Positions 17,416 through 27,287 of a stretch of DNA of 64,000 nucleotides are shown in pieces. Made by a program: the position numbers and the translations under genes. The notes below the pieces were generated by a model. It was given only the letters and a program-made list of their open reading frames with translations. It searched no databases and was not told the origin of the DNA. The stretch is taken from assembly GCF_023715705.1 (NCBI RefSeq), contig NZ_JAMBOS010000009.1:1-64000 (forward strand). Reading direction: 5' to 3'. Each line of letters starts with the position of its first letter. The first letter of the stretch is position 1. The DNA comes from Halalkalibacter oceani (GTDB lineage: Bacteria > Bacillota > Bacilli > Bacillales > Bacillaceae_D).

Positions 17416-18945
17416 ATGATTACCCCATCATTTTCCGATTTTCAATCATCATGCCAGAGCTACAAAACGATTCCCGTTGTTCAGCGTTTTTTCGCGGACG
17501 GTCTTACCCCTGTGCAAATTGTACACCAACTTGAATCCCAGGTCAGCTTTTTACTGGAAAGTAAGGATGAGCAGTCGCCTTGGTCGCGTTATTCCTTTAT
17601 CGGCTTGAATCCGATGCTTGAATTAGTAGAGGAGCAAGGCGCATACCGGACATATACAGATCAGCGCGAGCTTGTCGTCGAAAAAGAGTCGTTTCAGACG
17701 GCGTTTCAAGCGACGATGGCATATTTGAACGTCGAGCCGGTCGATGTGCCGATCCCGTTTCGCGGCGGTGCGGTCGGCTACATGAGCTATGACGCGATCG
17801 AAACGATCGAACCGACGCTGCAAACCGCGTCGACGGAGCGCGTCCCACATTATCAGTTTTTATTTTGTCAGACGCTAATCGCTTATGATCATACGAAAAA
17901 GGAATTAACGATTTTGGTCCATTCCCGTCCGGAGCAGGGGCAGGAAGAGCGGGCTTACGCTGAGGCAATTGCCGAGATCGAACGTGTCTCCTCGCTGCTT
18001 GAACAGCCGGTAAGCGGCTTAATGCTGAAGCAGCTGCCGCAAACCGGTGAAGAGGTCTCATTTGAGAATGTCACCTCTAATTATAAGAAGGAAGCGTTCC
18101 TTAAGGATGTGGAGAAGATCCAGGAATACATCCGCGCGGGGGATGTGTTTCAAACGGTGCTGTCACAGCGGTTTGAAATGAATGTCTCAGCGACGGCGCT
18201 CGAGATATACCGGGTACTGCGAATGATCAACCCGTCTCCGTATTTGTTTTATCTGAAATTTGACGAGCTGGAAGTGGTCGGCAGCTCGCCGGAAAGGCTC
18301 GTTCAGGTTCAGGATGGCCATGTGGAAATTCACCCGATTGCCGGCACGAGAAAGCGCGGTAAGGATGAGGCCGAGGATGCGCGGCTCGAAGCTGATCTGC
18401 TTGCCGATGAAAAGGAGCGAGCCGAGCATTATATGCTTGTTGATTTGGCACGAAATGACGTCGGACGCATTGCTGAATATGGCTCTGTCGAAACCCCGAC
18501 CTTGCTTGAAATCGGTCGCTTTTCCCACGTGATGCACATTATTTCCAAGGTGACAGGACGGCTGCGCCGTGATACGGAGCCGTTGGAGGCTTTAATGGCT
18601 TCCTTTCCGGCCGGAACGGTATCCGGTGCGCCCAAGATTCGGGCGATGGAGATTTTGCAGGAGCTCGAACCGACGAAGAGAGGCTTATATGCCGGGGCGA
18701 TCGGCTACTTAGGCTTCGATGGAAATATTGATTCATGTATTGCGATTAGAACGATGATTATTCAGCAGGGGAAAGCCTATATTCAGGCCGGTGCCGGCAT
18801 CGTCGCTGATTCTGTTCCGGAAAAGGAATTTGAAGAAACGGAGAATAAAGCGAAGGCGCTAATCCGTGCGGTGCAGGTCGCGGAGAAAATGTTCGGCACA
18901 GAGGCTAAGCAAAGCGAAAATGAGGAGGTCGTCAAGCATGCTTAA
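17416..18945 (+). CDS. trpE: Anthranilate synthase component I
   Basis: Makes anthranilate from chorismate with ammonia from the glutaminase subunit, first step of tryptophan synthesis. The 509 residues show the tryptophan feedback site near the N-terminus (QLESQVSFLLESKDEQSPWSRYSFIG) and the chorismate-binding core IAGTRKRGKDEAEDARLEADLLADEKE, HYMLVDLARNDVG and FPAGTVSGAPKIRAMEI. TTAAGGAGGA precedes ATG 17416. No trpG is present in the operon; as in B. subtilis a pabA-type subunit probably lies in the folate operon. Confidence 0.97.
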   Translation: MITPSFSDFQSSCQSYKTIPVVQRFFADGLTPVQIVHQLESQVSFLLESKDEQSPWSRYSFIGLNPMLELVEEQGAYRTYTDQRELVVEKESFQTAFQATMAYLNVEPVDVPIPFRGGAVGYMSYDAIETIEPTLQTASTERVPHYQFLFCQTLIAYDHTKKELTILVHSRPEQGQEERAYAEAIAEIERVSSLLEQPVSGLMLKQLPQTGEEVSFENVTSNYKKEAFLKDVEKIQEYIRAGDVFQTVLSQRFEMNVSATALEIYRVLRMINPSPYLFYLKFDELEVVGSSPERLVQVQDGHVEIHPIAGTRKRGKDEAEDARLEADLLADEKERAEHYMLVDLARNDVGRIAEYGSVETPTLLEIGRFSHVMHIISKVTGRLRRDTEPLEALMASFPAGTVSGAPKIRAMEILQELEPTKRGLYAGAIGYLGFDGNIDSCIAIRTMIIQQGKAYIQAGAGIVADSVPEKEFEETENKAKALIRAVQVAEKMFGTEAKQSENEEVVKHA

Positions 18946-19966
18946 AGCATTATTACGGAAATGTATGAACGGAGAGACATTGACAGAGAAGGAAGCGCAG
19001 GCGGCGATGGACGAAATTATGCGAGGAGAAGCGACGCCGAGCCAGATTGCGAGCCTTGTGACGGTGATGCGATTTCGCGGGGAAACGGTCGAAGAGATGA
19101 CCGGCTTTGCCCGTTCGATGCGGGCACATTCAGTAACGATTCCCGAGACGAAGCTTGATGTCGTCGATACATGCGGGACGGGCGGCGATGATCTTGGTAC
19201 GTTCAATATTTCGACAACGACAGCGATCGTTCTGTCTGCGCTCGGCGTTCCGGTTGCTAAGCATGGCAATCGTGCCGTTTCCTCAAAAAGCGGCAGTGCC
19301 GATGTGCTGGAGGAGCTGCAGATGGCGATCCAATATTCACCGGAGGAAGCGCAGCAGGCGCTGCAGCAGACGAACTTGTGCTTTTTATTTGCCCCGCTCT
19401 ATCATCAGTCGATGAAGCATGCCGTTGCGCCGCGGAAGGAAATTGGTTTCCGAACGATTTTCAATTTGCTTGGTCCATTGACCAATCCGGCTAATGCGAA
19501 GCATCAGCTGATCGGTGTGTATGACGAGGCATTTGCCGAGAAAATGGCAGAAACATTGAGCAGGCTCGGGACGACGCGTTCGCTGCTCGTAACCGGGGGC
19601 GAAGGACTTGATGAGCTTTCGATTACGACGGAATCGCATATTATCGAAGTGAACGGGACGGAACAGAAGCGGTATTCGCTCACGCCGGAAGAGGTCGGCC
19701 TAACGCGCGGGACACTGGAGGAAATCCAGGTTGAGACGCCGAAGGAAAGTGCGGCATTGATTAGGAGTGTGCTTGCCGGAAAAGCGAATGCGTCTGCGGA
19801 GGGCATCGTCGCGCTCAATGCTGCGGCAGCGCTTTATGCCTCGAAGCGGGTTGCGTCGATCAAAGAGGGAGTGACGCTTGTGCAGGAGGCGATTTCCTCC
19901 GGCCGTGTCTATCGCCATTTTGAAAAGCTGACAACAGAGCAAAAGGAGACTGAACAACATGCTTGA
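18938..19966 (+). CDS. trpD: Anthranilate phosphoribosyltransferase
   Basis: Joins anthranilate to PRPP. The 342 residues carry the PRPP loop VDTCGTGGDDLGTFNIST, the KHGNRAVSSKSGSADVLE motif and the LGPLTNPA region. ATG 18938 overlaps the trpE stop by eight bases and has GAGGAGG before it, so translation is coupled. The end overlaps trpC in the same way. Confidence 0.97.
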   Translation: MLKALLRKCMNGETLTEKEAQAAMDEIMRGEATPSQIASLVTVMRFRGETVEEMTGFARSMRAHSVTIPETKLDVVDTCGTGGDDLGTFNISTTTAIVLSALGVPVAKHGNRAVSSKSGSADVLEELQMAIQYSPEEAQQALQQTNLCFLFAPLYHQSMKHAVAPRKEIGFRTIFNLLGPLTNPANAKHQLIGVYDEAFAEKMAETLSRLGTTRSLLVTGGEGLDELSITTESHIIEVNGTEQKRYSLTPEEVGLTRGTLEEIQVETPKESAALIRSVLAGKANASAEGIVALNAAAALYASKRVASIKEGVTLVQEAISSGRVYRHFEKLTTEQKETEQHA

Positions 19967-20732
19967 GAAAATTTTGCAAACAAAGCAAAAGGAAGTAAGC
20001 GGGCTGGTTCTTCCCCCTCAGGAAGACGTGACACGCTATTCGCTGTATGAGGCGTTGCGCGCGCCGACGCGGGAGACGGCCCTGATTGCTGAAGTGAAAA
20101 AAGCGTCGCCGTCGAAGGGGCTGATCCGCGCAGATTTCGATCCGGTGGAATTTGCCAAAGGCTATCAGGCAGGGGGAGCTGATGCGATTTCCGTCTTAAC
20201 CGACCGTGACTATTTTCAGGGAGACCCGGCTTATTTGTCAGCAGTCAAGCGCGCAGTTCAGTTGCCGGTTATGCGCAAGGATTTCATCATCGCTGAAGCG
20301 CAGGTCGAGGAAACAGTCCGGATCGGCGCTGACGCGATGCTGTTAATTGTCGGCGCAGTGCCGGTCGATAAGCTGAAGCAGTTGTATGAGCTTGCCTACG
20401 AGAAAGGGCTTGAATGCTTAGTCGAAGTCCATGCGAAAGAAGAGCTTGAACAGCTTTTGTCAGCTTTCACGCCGAAGATTATCGGCGTCAATAATCGCAA
20501 TCTGAAAACATTCGAAACGTCGCTTGCGCAAACAGAGGAGATGGCTCCGCTCATCCCGGAATCGAGCTTGTTTGTCAGTGAGAGCGGCATCTTTACAAGA
20601 GCGGATATTGACCGCGTCCGGAAAGCAGGAGCGTCCGGGGTGCTCGTCGGTGAATCGTTGATGCGGGCTGACTCACCGGAGCAAGGGATCAGTGATTTAT
20701 TTGGAGGCGAAGCGCGTGTCTTTCCTTCTTAA
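19959..20732 (+). CDS. trpC: Indole-3-glycerol-phosphate synthase
   Basis: TIM-barrel enzyme of 257 residues that closes the indole ring. Visible motifs are LIAEVKKASPSKGLI (catalytic Lys in KKASPSKG), VMRKDFIIAEAQV, GVNNRNLKTFE and LVGESLMR. It overlaps trpD by eight bases and trpF by 17. Length and order are standard. Confidence 0.97.
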   Translation: MLEKILQTKQKEVSGLVLPPQEDVTRYSLYEALRAPTRETALIAEVKKASPSKGLIRADFDPVEFAKGYQAGGADAISVLTDRDYFQGDPAYLSAVKRAVQLPVMRKDFIIAEAQVEETVRIGADAMLLIVGAVPVDKLKQLYELAYEKGLECLVEVHAKEELEQLLSAFTPKIIGVNNRNLKTFETSLAQTEEMAPLIPESSLFVSESGIFTRADIDRVRKAGASGVLVGESLMRADSPEQGISDLFGGEARVFPS

Positions 20733-21375
20733 GCTGTGCGGGAATCATTCTGCCGAGGATACAGAAATCGCGCTGATGAGCGGAGCGGATTATGCCGGCT
20801 TTGTCTTTGCCGAAAGCAAACGCCAGGTCACGCGCGAACAGGTCAAAGAATGGCTTGCCAGTTATCACGGCAAGAAACGTCCGAAAATCGTCGCGCTGTT
20901 TGTCAATGCGGCGGCGGAGCAAATTGCCGAAACGGTGGTCGAGCTGCCGATTGATATTATTCAATGTCATGGAGCAGAAACGCCAGAAAAGGTAAAAGAG
21001 ATTAAAAAGCAAACAGGATTGCCTGTTTGGAAAGTGATCCATCACGAAGATGACGCATTGCAGAAAATGAAAGCATATGAAGGCATTGTTTTAGGCTATG
21101 TGGTGGATTGCAAGGTCGGGAAGCAATGGGGCGGGACAGGAGTTTCCTTTGATTGGAAGTATGTCCCTCATTATATCGCAGAGGGGCGCCGGCAAAAGGT
21201 ACCCGTCTTAATAGCCGGCGGTATTCGTCCGGAAAACGTCGGCGAGCTGATGCGCTATCAGCCAGACGGAATTGACGTCTCAAGCGGAATCGAGCAGGAC
21301 GGCCGCAAATCAAGGGTGCTAGTCGAGCAGCTAGTGGAAAGGATGAACAATAATGGCAGTGATCTATCCAGATAA
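20716..21375 (+). CDS. trpF: Phosphoribosylanthranilate isomerase
   Basis: Amadori isomerase, TIM barrel of 219 residues, acting between TrpD and TrpC. Motifs: LKLCG (catalytic Cys), [46 protein letters not shown] and [18 protein letters not shown] 20716 follows TTGGAGG at eight bases; an upstream TTG/ATT extension inside trpC is not used. It overlaps both neighbours. Confidence 0.96.
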   Translation: MSFLLKLCGNHSAEDTEIALMSGADYAGFVFAESKRQVTREQVKEWLASYHGKKRPKIVALFVNAAAEQIAETVVELPIDIIQCHGAETPEKVKEIKKQTGLPVWKVIHHEDDALQKMKAYEGIVLGYVVDCKVGKQWGGTGVSFDWKYVPHYIAEGRRQKVPVLIAGGIRPENVGELMRYQPDGIDVSSGIEQDGRKSRVLVEQLVERMNNNGSDLSR

Positions 21376-22555
21376 ACGAGGGCGCTTCGGTGATTTTGGC
21401 GGAAAATATGTGCCGGAAACGCTAATGAGTGTAATTGAAGAGCTTGAGCAGGCATTGGATGAAGCAATGGCCGATCAAGCTTTTATCGAAGAGTATCATC
21501 ATCAGCTGCGGGAGTATGCGGGCAGACCGACAGCATTATCATACGCCGGACAGCTGAGTGAGAATTTGGGCGGCGCTAAAATATACTTAAAGCGGGAAGA
21601 TCTCCTTCATACAGGGGCGCACAAGCTCAACAACGCAATGGGTCAGGCATTGCTGGCGAAACGAATGGGCAAAACGAAAATTGTCGCCGAAACAGGCGCC
21701 GGTCAGCACGGAGTAGCGTCTGCGACGATCGCCGCCCGCTTTGGCTTGGAATGTAAAGTATTTATGGGGGAAGAGGATATGGAGCGACAGGCGCTCAACG
21801 TCTTCCGGATGGAGCTTCTCGGAGCGGAAGTTATTCCGGCGACTTCCGGCAGCAAAACGCTGAAAGATGCGACGAACGAAGCAATCCGCTACTGGGTGGC
21901 GAATGCCGAGGATACGTTTTATTTAATCGGCTCTGTTGTCGGCCCGCATCCGTATCCTAAGATGGTTCGCGATTTTCAGCGTATTATTGGTGACGAGGCA
22001 CGCAAACAATTGCTTGAGCGTGAAGGAAAGCTTCCGAACGAAGTGATCGCCTGCGTTGGCGGGGGAAGCAATGCGATCGGGACATTTTATCCGTTTCTCG
22101 ACGATGACGTCCGTCTGATTGGTGTGGAAGCAGCCGGGCTTGGCGTGGAAACCGACAAGCATGCGGCGACGATCACTAAGGGTACGAAAGGGGTCATTCA
22201 TGGTTCTTTGACGTATTTATTGCAGGATGAAGCTGGACAGATTACGGAGCCATATTCGATTTCTGCCGGTCTTGATTATCCAGGCATCGGACCTGAGCAT
22301 GCGTATCTTGCGGCGAGTGGGCGCGTAAGCTATGATGCGGTGACCGATCAGCAGGCATTGGACGCACTGAAGCTGCTTTCCGAAACGGAAGGGATCATTC
22401 CGGCGGTGGAAAGCGCCCACGCGCTGGCGAAAGCATGTGAACGCGCCCAGCAGCTGACGAAGGAAGATACGATTCTCGTCTGCTTATCAGGCCGGGGCGA
22501 TAAAGACGTCCATACATTAATGAAACATTTTCGAGGTGAATCTGATGGCGAGTAA
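21353..22555 (+). CDS. trpB: Tryptophan synthase beta chain
   Basis: PLP enzyme that condenses indole with serine. The 400 residues include [15 protein letters not shown], the PLP lysine region [32 protein letters not shown] (phosphate loop) and [11 protein letters not shown]. The start lies inside the end of trpF after GGAAAGGATGA. It pairs with trpA directly downstream, whose start lies inside its last codons. Confidence 0.98.
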   Translation: MAVIYPDKRGRFGDFGGKYVPETLMSVIEELEQALDEAMADQAFIEEYHHQLREYAGRPTALSYAGQLSENLGGAKIYLKREDLLHTGAHKLNNAMGQALLAKRMGKTKIVAETGAGQHGVASATIAARFGLECKVFMGEEDMERQALNVFRMELLGAEVIPATSGSKTLKDATNEAIRYWVANAEDTFYLIGSVVGPHPYPKMVRDFQRIIGDEARKQLLEREGKLPNEVIACVGGGSNAIGTFYPFLDDDVRLIGVEAAGLGVETDKHAATITKGTKGVIHGSLTYLLQDEAGQITEPYSISAGLDYPGIGPEHAYLAASGRVSYDAVTDQQALDALKLLSETEGIIPAVESAHALAKACERAQQLTKEDTILVCLSGRGDKDVHTLMKHFRGESDGE

Positions 22556-23348
22556 GCGTATGGAAGCAGCGATGAATTCGAACAAGCCTTTATTTATTCC
22601 TTTTATTACAGCCGGTGATCCTTCTGCCGAGGCGACGGTCGAGCTCGCCCTGATGCTGGAGGAAGCAGGGGCAAGCCTGTTGGAGCTCGGTATTCCATAT
22701 TCCGATCCACTGGCGGACGGTCCGACGATCCAGGCCGCTTCGAAGCGGGCTCTTGCCGACGGGATGACGCTGGAGCAGGCTTTGCAGCTCGTTCCGCTCA
22801 TGCGTGAAAAAGGGCTGACGATACCGGTGATCATTTTTACGTATTTTAATCCGCTTTTGCAATACGGGGAGCGCCGCTTTACTGAAGAGGCGGCTGAGCT
22901 TGGCATCGACGGTGTCCTCGTTCCCGATCTTCCTTATGAGGAGAGCGAAGAGCTGGGCAGTTTATGCCGCCAAAAGGAGCTGGTGCTCATTTCTCTTGTC
23001 GCGCCGACCTCGCGTGAACGGATGGTAAAAATTGCTGAGCGGGCCGAAGGGTTTTTGTACTGTGTCTCCTCACTTGGCGTCACAGGCGTCCGGTCTGAGC
23101 TTGACCCACGAGTGTATGACTTTTTGACAACCGTTCGCGAAGCAAGCCGGATTCCGACAGCGGTCGGCTTCGGGATTTCAACGGCAGAACAGGTGAAGGT
23201 GATGAATGAGCATGCCGACGGAGTAGTCGTTGGAAGCGCGTTGGTCGCCGAAATCGGTGCGCGCGCGGAAGCGTTGAAGCAGCCGGCGACAAGAGCCGAG
23301 GCGCTTGCGGAAATAAAAACGTTTGTCTCTCGGCTTATTTCGTCGTAA
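22545..23348 (+). CDS. trpA: Tryptophan synthase alpha chain
   Basis: Splits indole-3-glycerol phosphate to indole, passed to TrpB. The 267 residues contain [29 protein letters not shown] (catalytic Glu and Asp), [23 protein letters not shown] and [18 protein letters not shown] precedes ATG 22545; an in-frame GTG at 22536 overlaps that site. It is the last trp gene, followed by hisC as in the Bacillus supraoperon. Confidence 0.97.
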   Translation: MASKRMEAAMNSNKPLFIPFITAGDPSAEATVELALMLEEAGASLLELGIPYSDPLADGPTIQAASKRALADGMTLEQALQLVPLMREKGLTIPVIIFTYFNPLLQYGERRFTEEAAELGIDGVLVPDLPYEESEELGSLCRQKELVLISLVAPTSRERMVKIAERAEGFLYCVSSLGVTGVRSELDPRVYDFLTTVREASRIPTAVGFGISTAEQVKVMNEHADGVVVGSALVAEIGARAEALKQPATRAEALAEIKTFVSRLISS

Positions 23349-23388
23349 CATAGAGATATACGATTATGACATAGATGGGGTGCTGACG

Positions 23389-24495
23389 ATGCAGGTGAAA
23401 CCACAATTACTCGGTCTTCCTTCCTATAAACCGGGGAAGCCAATTGAAGAAGTGAAAAAGGAGCTCGGGCTGTCGAAAGTAATTAAGCTTGCCTCGAATG
23501 AAAATCCGTTCGGCGCTTCGCCGAAAGCAACGGAAGCGATTCGGGAGCTTGCGACAAGCACGGCGATTTATCCGGATGGATATGCCGCTGTTCTGCGGGA
23601 AAAGGTCGCAAAAAAAATTGGCGTTGAGCAAAATCAGCTGATTTTCGGAAACGGCTCGGATGAGATCATCCAGTTTCTTTGCCGAGCGTTGCTAGATGAG
23701 AATACGAATACGGTCACGGCTGATCCAACTTTTTCACAATATAAGCTGAATGCGACGATTGAAGGCGCGGAAGTACGCGAGATCGCCTGCAAGCAGGACG
23801 GCACTCATGATTTGGATGCGATGCTTGAGGCGATTGACGAGAATACGCGCATCGTTTGGGTATGCAATCCGAATAACCCTTCCGGTACATATATCGATCA
23901 GGCGAGCTTCGAGCAGTTTTTGAAGAAGGTCCCTCAGGATGTACTCGTTGTTTCAGATGAAGCCTACTACGAATATGTGACAAAAGACGATTATCCACAA
24001 TCGATCCCTCTTTTGAAGGCATATAAAAATTTGATCGTGCTCCGAACATTTTCGAAGGCCTATGGGTTAGCGGCGCTTCGCGTCGGCTACGGCGTCGGCG
24101 ATGCTGACTTCATTTCCAAGCTTGACCCGGTGCGCCCGCCGTTCAACAATACGACATTTGCTCATGCTGCGGCTGCGGCTGCGCTTGATGATGATCAGTT
24201 TATTGCCGAATGTGTGCAAAAAAACAGTGAAGGCATAAGGCTCTATGAAGCATTTTGTGAGGAGCAGGGACTTACCTACTACTCTTCGCAGGCGAACTTC
24301 ATCTTAATTGATTTTGAGCGTTCCGGAGATGAGGTTTTTGATTATTTATTAAAGCGCGGCTTTATTATCCGCTCCGGTGAAGCGTTAGGCTTTCCAACAT
24401 GTGCCCGGATTACGGTAGGCAGCCAGGAAGAAAATGAGGAAATACTTTCGATATTGAAGGAAATGTTGCAAACACAGCCGATTGGACAAAACTAA
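23389..24495 (+). CDS. hisC: Histidinol-phosphate aminotransferase
   Basis: PLP aminotransferase of histidine synthesis; in Bacillus it also transaminates prephenate-pathway products for tyrosine and phenylalanine. The 368 residues hold KLASNENPFGASP, FGNGSDEII, WVCNPNNPSGT, VVSDEAYYEYV and the PLP lysine motif RTFSKAYGLAALRVG. ATG 23389 follows GGGGTG. Location between trpA and tyrA is the conserved supraoperon order. Confidence 0.96.
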   Translation: MQVKPQLLGLPSYKPGKPIEEVKKELGLSKVIKLASNENPFGASPKATEAIRELATSTAIYPDGYAAVLREKVAKKIGVEQNQLIFGNGSDEIIQFLCRALLDENTNTVTADPTFSQYKLNATIEGAEVREIACKQDGTHDLDAMLEAIDENTRIVWVCNPNNPSGTYIDQASFEQFLKKVPQDVLVVSDEAYYEYVTKDDYPQSIPLLKAYKNLIVLRTFSKAYGLAALRVGYGVGDADFISKLDPVRPPFNNTTFAHAAAAAALDDDQFIAECVQKNSEGIRLYEAFCEEQGLTYYSSQANFILIDFERSGDEVFDYLLKRGFIIRSGEALGFPTCARITVGSQEENEEILSILKEMLQTQPIGQN

Positions 24496-24537
24496 CAAGT
24501 TTCTGTTCTTACGCTGTGTGGGTGGAAGGAGAAAAGA

Positions 24538-25635
24538 ATGAAAAGAACGGTTTTCATCGTCGGCCTCGGCTTGATAGGCGGCTCGATTGCGCTCGCCATT
24601 CGCAAAGAACATGACGTGCATATTCGGGGCTTTGATATTTCACAACAACAAGTAAAAATGGCTTTATCGCTCCAGGTGATTGATGAGGCCGCTCCTTCGC
24701 TGGAAGAAGGAGTCAAGGACGCCGATCTGATTATTTTCGCGACTCCGGTTATGAAAACAGAGGAGCTTATTCAGGAACTGGCCGGCTATGCCTTGCAAGC
24801 CGGGGCGATTATTACGGATGTCGGCAGCACGAAGAAGCGTATTGTAAAACAGGCTGACTGCCTGACGGCAAAAGGGGTGACCTTTATCGGTGGTCACCCG
24901 ATGGCCGGCTCTCATAAAAGTGGGGTTGAAGCGGCGAGGGCTCATTTATTTGAGAACGCCTTTTATATTTTAACCCCGGCTGAAGGCACGGACTTCAGAC
25001 AGATCATTCAGCTGCAAAACTGGCTGAAGGGAACGAATGCGACGTTTATCGAGCTGACAGCAGAGCAGCATGACCGGCTCGCCGGTGCGATCAGTCATTT
25101 TCCTCACATCGTAGCGGCGAGCCTTGTTCATCAAGTCGCGAAAATGGACGGGGATGAGCCGCTTGTCTCGCGTCTTGCCGCCGGCGGATTCCGCGATATT
25201 ACGAGAATTGCCTCGGCGAGTCCGACGATGTGGCGTGACATTTTACTACATAATAAGGAAAGCCTGCTGGAACTGCTCTCTTCGTGGACAACGGAGATGA
25301 ATGAAGTCAGAGCGATGATTGAAGCGGAGAATGCGGTCGACATTTTTGCCTATTTCGAACAGGCAAAAGCGTTTCGCGATGGATTACCGGCACGTGAAAA
25401 AGGCGCGATTCCGGCTTTTTATGATTTATTTGTCGACGTACCGGATCATCCTGGTGTCATTTCAGATGTGACAAGCATTCTCGCCCAGCATGAAATTAGC
25501 ATAACGAATATCCGGATTTTGGAGACGCGTGAAGATATTATGGGGGTGCTGCGTTTAAGCTTCCGTTCGGAAGAGGATCGGCAGCGGGCCCAGGTTCATC
25601 TGCAGCAGGCGATGTATGAGACGTATATGATGTAA
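24538..25635 (+). CDS. tyrA: Prephenate dehydrogenase with ACT domain
   Basis: Oxidises prephenate to 4-hydroxyphenylpyruvate. The 365 residues start with a Rossmann loop VGLGLIGGSIALAIR and carry IGGHPMAGSHKSG and the ISHFPHIVAASLV helix. A C-terminal ACT domain (VDVPDHPGVISDVTSILAQ) probably mediates tyrosine feedback. GGAAGGAGAAAAG precedes the ATG. Downstream, aroA starts 12 bases after the stop. Confidence 0.96.
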   Translation: MKRTVFIVGLGLIGGSIALAIRKEHDVHIRGFDISQQQVKMALSLQVIDEAAPSLEEGVKDADLIIFATPVMKTEELIQELAGYALQAGAIITDVGSTKKRIVKQADCLTAKGVTFIGGHPMAGSHKSGVEAARAHLFENAFYILTPAEGTDFRQIIQLQNWLKGTNATFIELTAEQHDRLAGAISHFPHIVAASLVHQVAKMDGDEPLVSRLAAGGFRDITRIASASPTMWRDILLHNKESLLELLSSWTTEMNEVRAMIEAENAVDIFAYFEQAKAFRDGLPAREKGAIPAFYDLFVDVPDHPGVISDVTSILAQHEISITNIRILETREDIMGVLRLSFRSEEDRQRAQVHLQQAMYETYMM

Positions 25636-25647
25636 GGAGGAAGGCGA

Positions 25648-26943
25648 ATGAGTACAGCACATGTTGAGCAGGCGGGAAATGGTTTAACAGGCTCGATTCG
25701 AGTGCCTGGAGATAAATCGATTTCCCACCGGGCGGTGATGTTTGGAGCGATCGCGGAAGGAAGGACGACAGTCGACGGCTTTCTGGCTGGAGAAGATTGC
25801 TTAAGCACGATTGATTGCTTTCGGAAATTAGGAGTAACGATTGAGCAGGAAGGCGAAAAGGTTACGATCGAAGGGAAAGGCTGGGACGGCTTGCAGGAGC
25901 CGGAAGAGATTTTAAACGTTGGCAATTCAGGTACGACAACCCGGCTGATGCTCGGTATTCTGGCGACGAGACCGTTTCATTCAGTGATTATTGGTGACGA
26001 TTCGATTGCGAAGCGGCCGATGGGACGCGTGACGGAACCGCTGCGGGAAATGGGGTCGATCATCGACGGACGCGACAACGGCCGGTTTACGCCTCTGTCG
26101 ATCCGGGGCGGACAGACAAAAGGGATTTCGTTTCAGTCGAAGGTGGCGAGCGCCCAGGTGAAATCGGCGATTTTGCTTGCCGGCTTGCAAAGTGAGGGTG
26201 TGACATCTGTCACTGAACCGGCGCTCTCCCGCGATCATACAGAACGGATGCTGACGGCATATGGCGTCGAAGTGCAGCGTGAAGGATTGACCGTTTCTGT
26301 GAAAGGCGGGCAAAAGTTGACCGCCCAGCATATTACCGTGCCCGGGGATATTTCCTCAGCGGCGTTTTTCTTAGCTGCGGCGGCGATTGTTCAGGATAGT
26401 CATATTACACTCGAAGGAGTGGGAATGAATCCGACCCGTTCCGGCATTATTGATGTGCTGCAGCAGATGGGCGCGTCGATCACGCTTCACAACGAGCAGG
26501 TCGTTGGCGGCGAGCCGATTGCCGATCTTGAAATGAAGACATCGGCCTTGAAGGGAATCGAAATCGGCGGCGAGTTGATTCCGCGCCTGATTGACGAGAT
26601 CCCGGTCATCGCTGTTCTTGCGACACAGGCCGAGGGCAAAACCGTCATCCGCGATGCGGAAGAGTTAAAAGTTAAAGAGACGAACCGGATTGATACGGTT
26701 GTCAGTGAGCTGAAAAAGCTAGGAGCTAAGATCGAAGCGACGGAAGATGGAATGATCATTGAAGGAAGAACGGCGCTGAAAGCAGCTACTGTGAGCAGCT
26801 ATGGCGATCATCGGATTGGAATGGCGATGGGTATTGCGGCGTTAATCGCCGAAGGCACGATGACCATTGAGCGCAGCGAAGCGATCGCCGTCTCATATCC
26901 AACTTTCTTCGAGCACATTGACGAGCTGCTTCGTGCTAAATAA
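25648..26943 (+). CDS. aroA: 3-phosphoshikimate 1-carboxyvinyltransferase (EPSP synthase)
   Basis: Adds enolpyruvate to shikimate-3-phosphate; aroE in B. subtilis naming. The 431 residues show [42 protein letters not shown] and [17 protein letters not shown], all family signatures. The NAGTA-type loop appears as NSGTT, typical of class II enzymes. TAAGGAGGAAGG precedes the ATG. It ends the supraoperon; no strong plus-strand terminator was found immediately after it. Confidence 0.97.
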   Translation: MSTAHVEQAGNGLTGSIRVPGDKSISHRAVMFGAIAEGRTTVDGFLAGEDCLSTIDCFRKLGVTIEQEGEKVTIEGKGWDGLQEPEEILNVGNSGTTTRLMLGILATRPFHSVIIGDDSIAKRPMGRVTEPLREMGSIIDGRDNGRFTPLSIRGGQTKGISFQSKVASAQVKSAILLAGLQSEGVTSVTEPALSRDHTERMLTAYGVEVQREGLTVSVKGGQKLTAQHITVPGDISSAAFFLAAAAIVQDSHITLEGVGMNPTRSGIIDVLQQMGASITLHNEQVVGGEPIADLEMKTSALKGIEIGGELIPRLIDEIPVIAVLATQAEGKTVIRDAEELKVKETNRIDTVVSELKKLGAKIEATEDGMIIEGRTALKAATVSSYGDHRIGMAMGIAALIAEGTMTIERSEAIAVSYPTFFEHIDELLRAK

Positions 26944-27035
26944 AATTTTTCGCTATAAAAGGAAGACGGTGGCGTGTTCTGTACATGGAAGTGCAGCACA
27001 CGCCGCTTCAGGTTGTACATCGCCAAGTCAAACAT

Positions 27036-27081
27036 AAAAAAAGCCCTTGATTTGGAAACGTAAGCGTTTTCAAATCAAGGG
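27036..27081 (-). terminator. Terminator of the candidate small RNA
   Basis: A 17-bp stem (27044-27060 against 27065-27081, one G-U pair) with loop TAAG. On the minus strand seven T residues follow (27036-27042). There is no T-run on the plus-strand side, so it terminates minus-strand transcription. Confidence 0.85.
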
Positions 27082-27133
27082 TTAGCAAAAGCTAAAAGTT
27101 GTATGGATAGGAGTGGAGAGAAACCATACGCTT
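27037..27133 (-). ncRNA. Candidate CcpA-controlled small RNA with anti-Shine-Dalgarno loop
   Basis: On the minus strand a complete transcription unit of about 97 bases lies between aroA and the next gene: promoter (27140-27167), start near 27133 and an intrinsic terminator (27036-27081). The RNA would fold into three hairpins. The first, GTATGG / CCATAC (plus-strand 27101-27106 and 27124-27129), exposes a 17-base U/C-rich loop containing CTCTCCACTCCT, complementary to GGAG-type ribosome sites. The second is a small TTAGC/GCTAA stem, the third the terminator. No ORF of note lies within. I do not recognise the family; trans-acting repression of translation is inference. Confidence 0.65.
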
Positions 27134-27139
27134 AACTTT

Positions 27140-27167
27140 ATTATAAACGCTTACATAAAGAAGTCAA
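27140..27167 (-). promoter_or_regulatory. Sigma-A promoter of the candidate small RNA
   Basis: Read on the minus strand: TTGACT (27162-27167), a 16-base spacer and a perfect TATAAT (27140-27145). It points away from the downstream plus-strand gene. Confidence 0.75.
27142..27155 (-). promoter_or_regulatory. cre-like CcpA site in the small RNA promoter
   Basis: TGTAAGCGTTTATA on the minus strand (TATAAACGCTTACA on the plus strand) matches 13 of 14 positions of the cre consensus TGWNANCGNTNWCA. It lies across the spacer and -10, where CcpA binding would repress. A second 13/14 match, TGAAAACGCTTACG on the minus strand, is at 27059-27072 inside the terminator stem. Confidence 0.55.
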
Positions 27168-27287
27168 TAGGGAAAATAAATAATTTTAAAAAAAGAAACC
27201 GCGCTGCGACTTTTCTGAAAAAGACATGCTAAATTGCCTCCTCCCTTCATAGCTTGGTTATAACAAGATTGAAAGGGGAGTAGCGAC

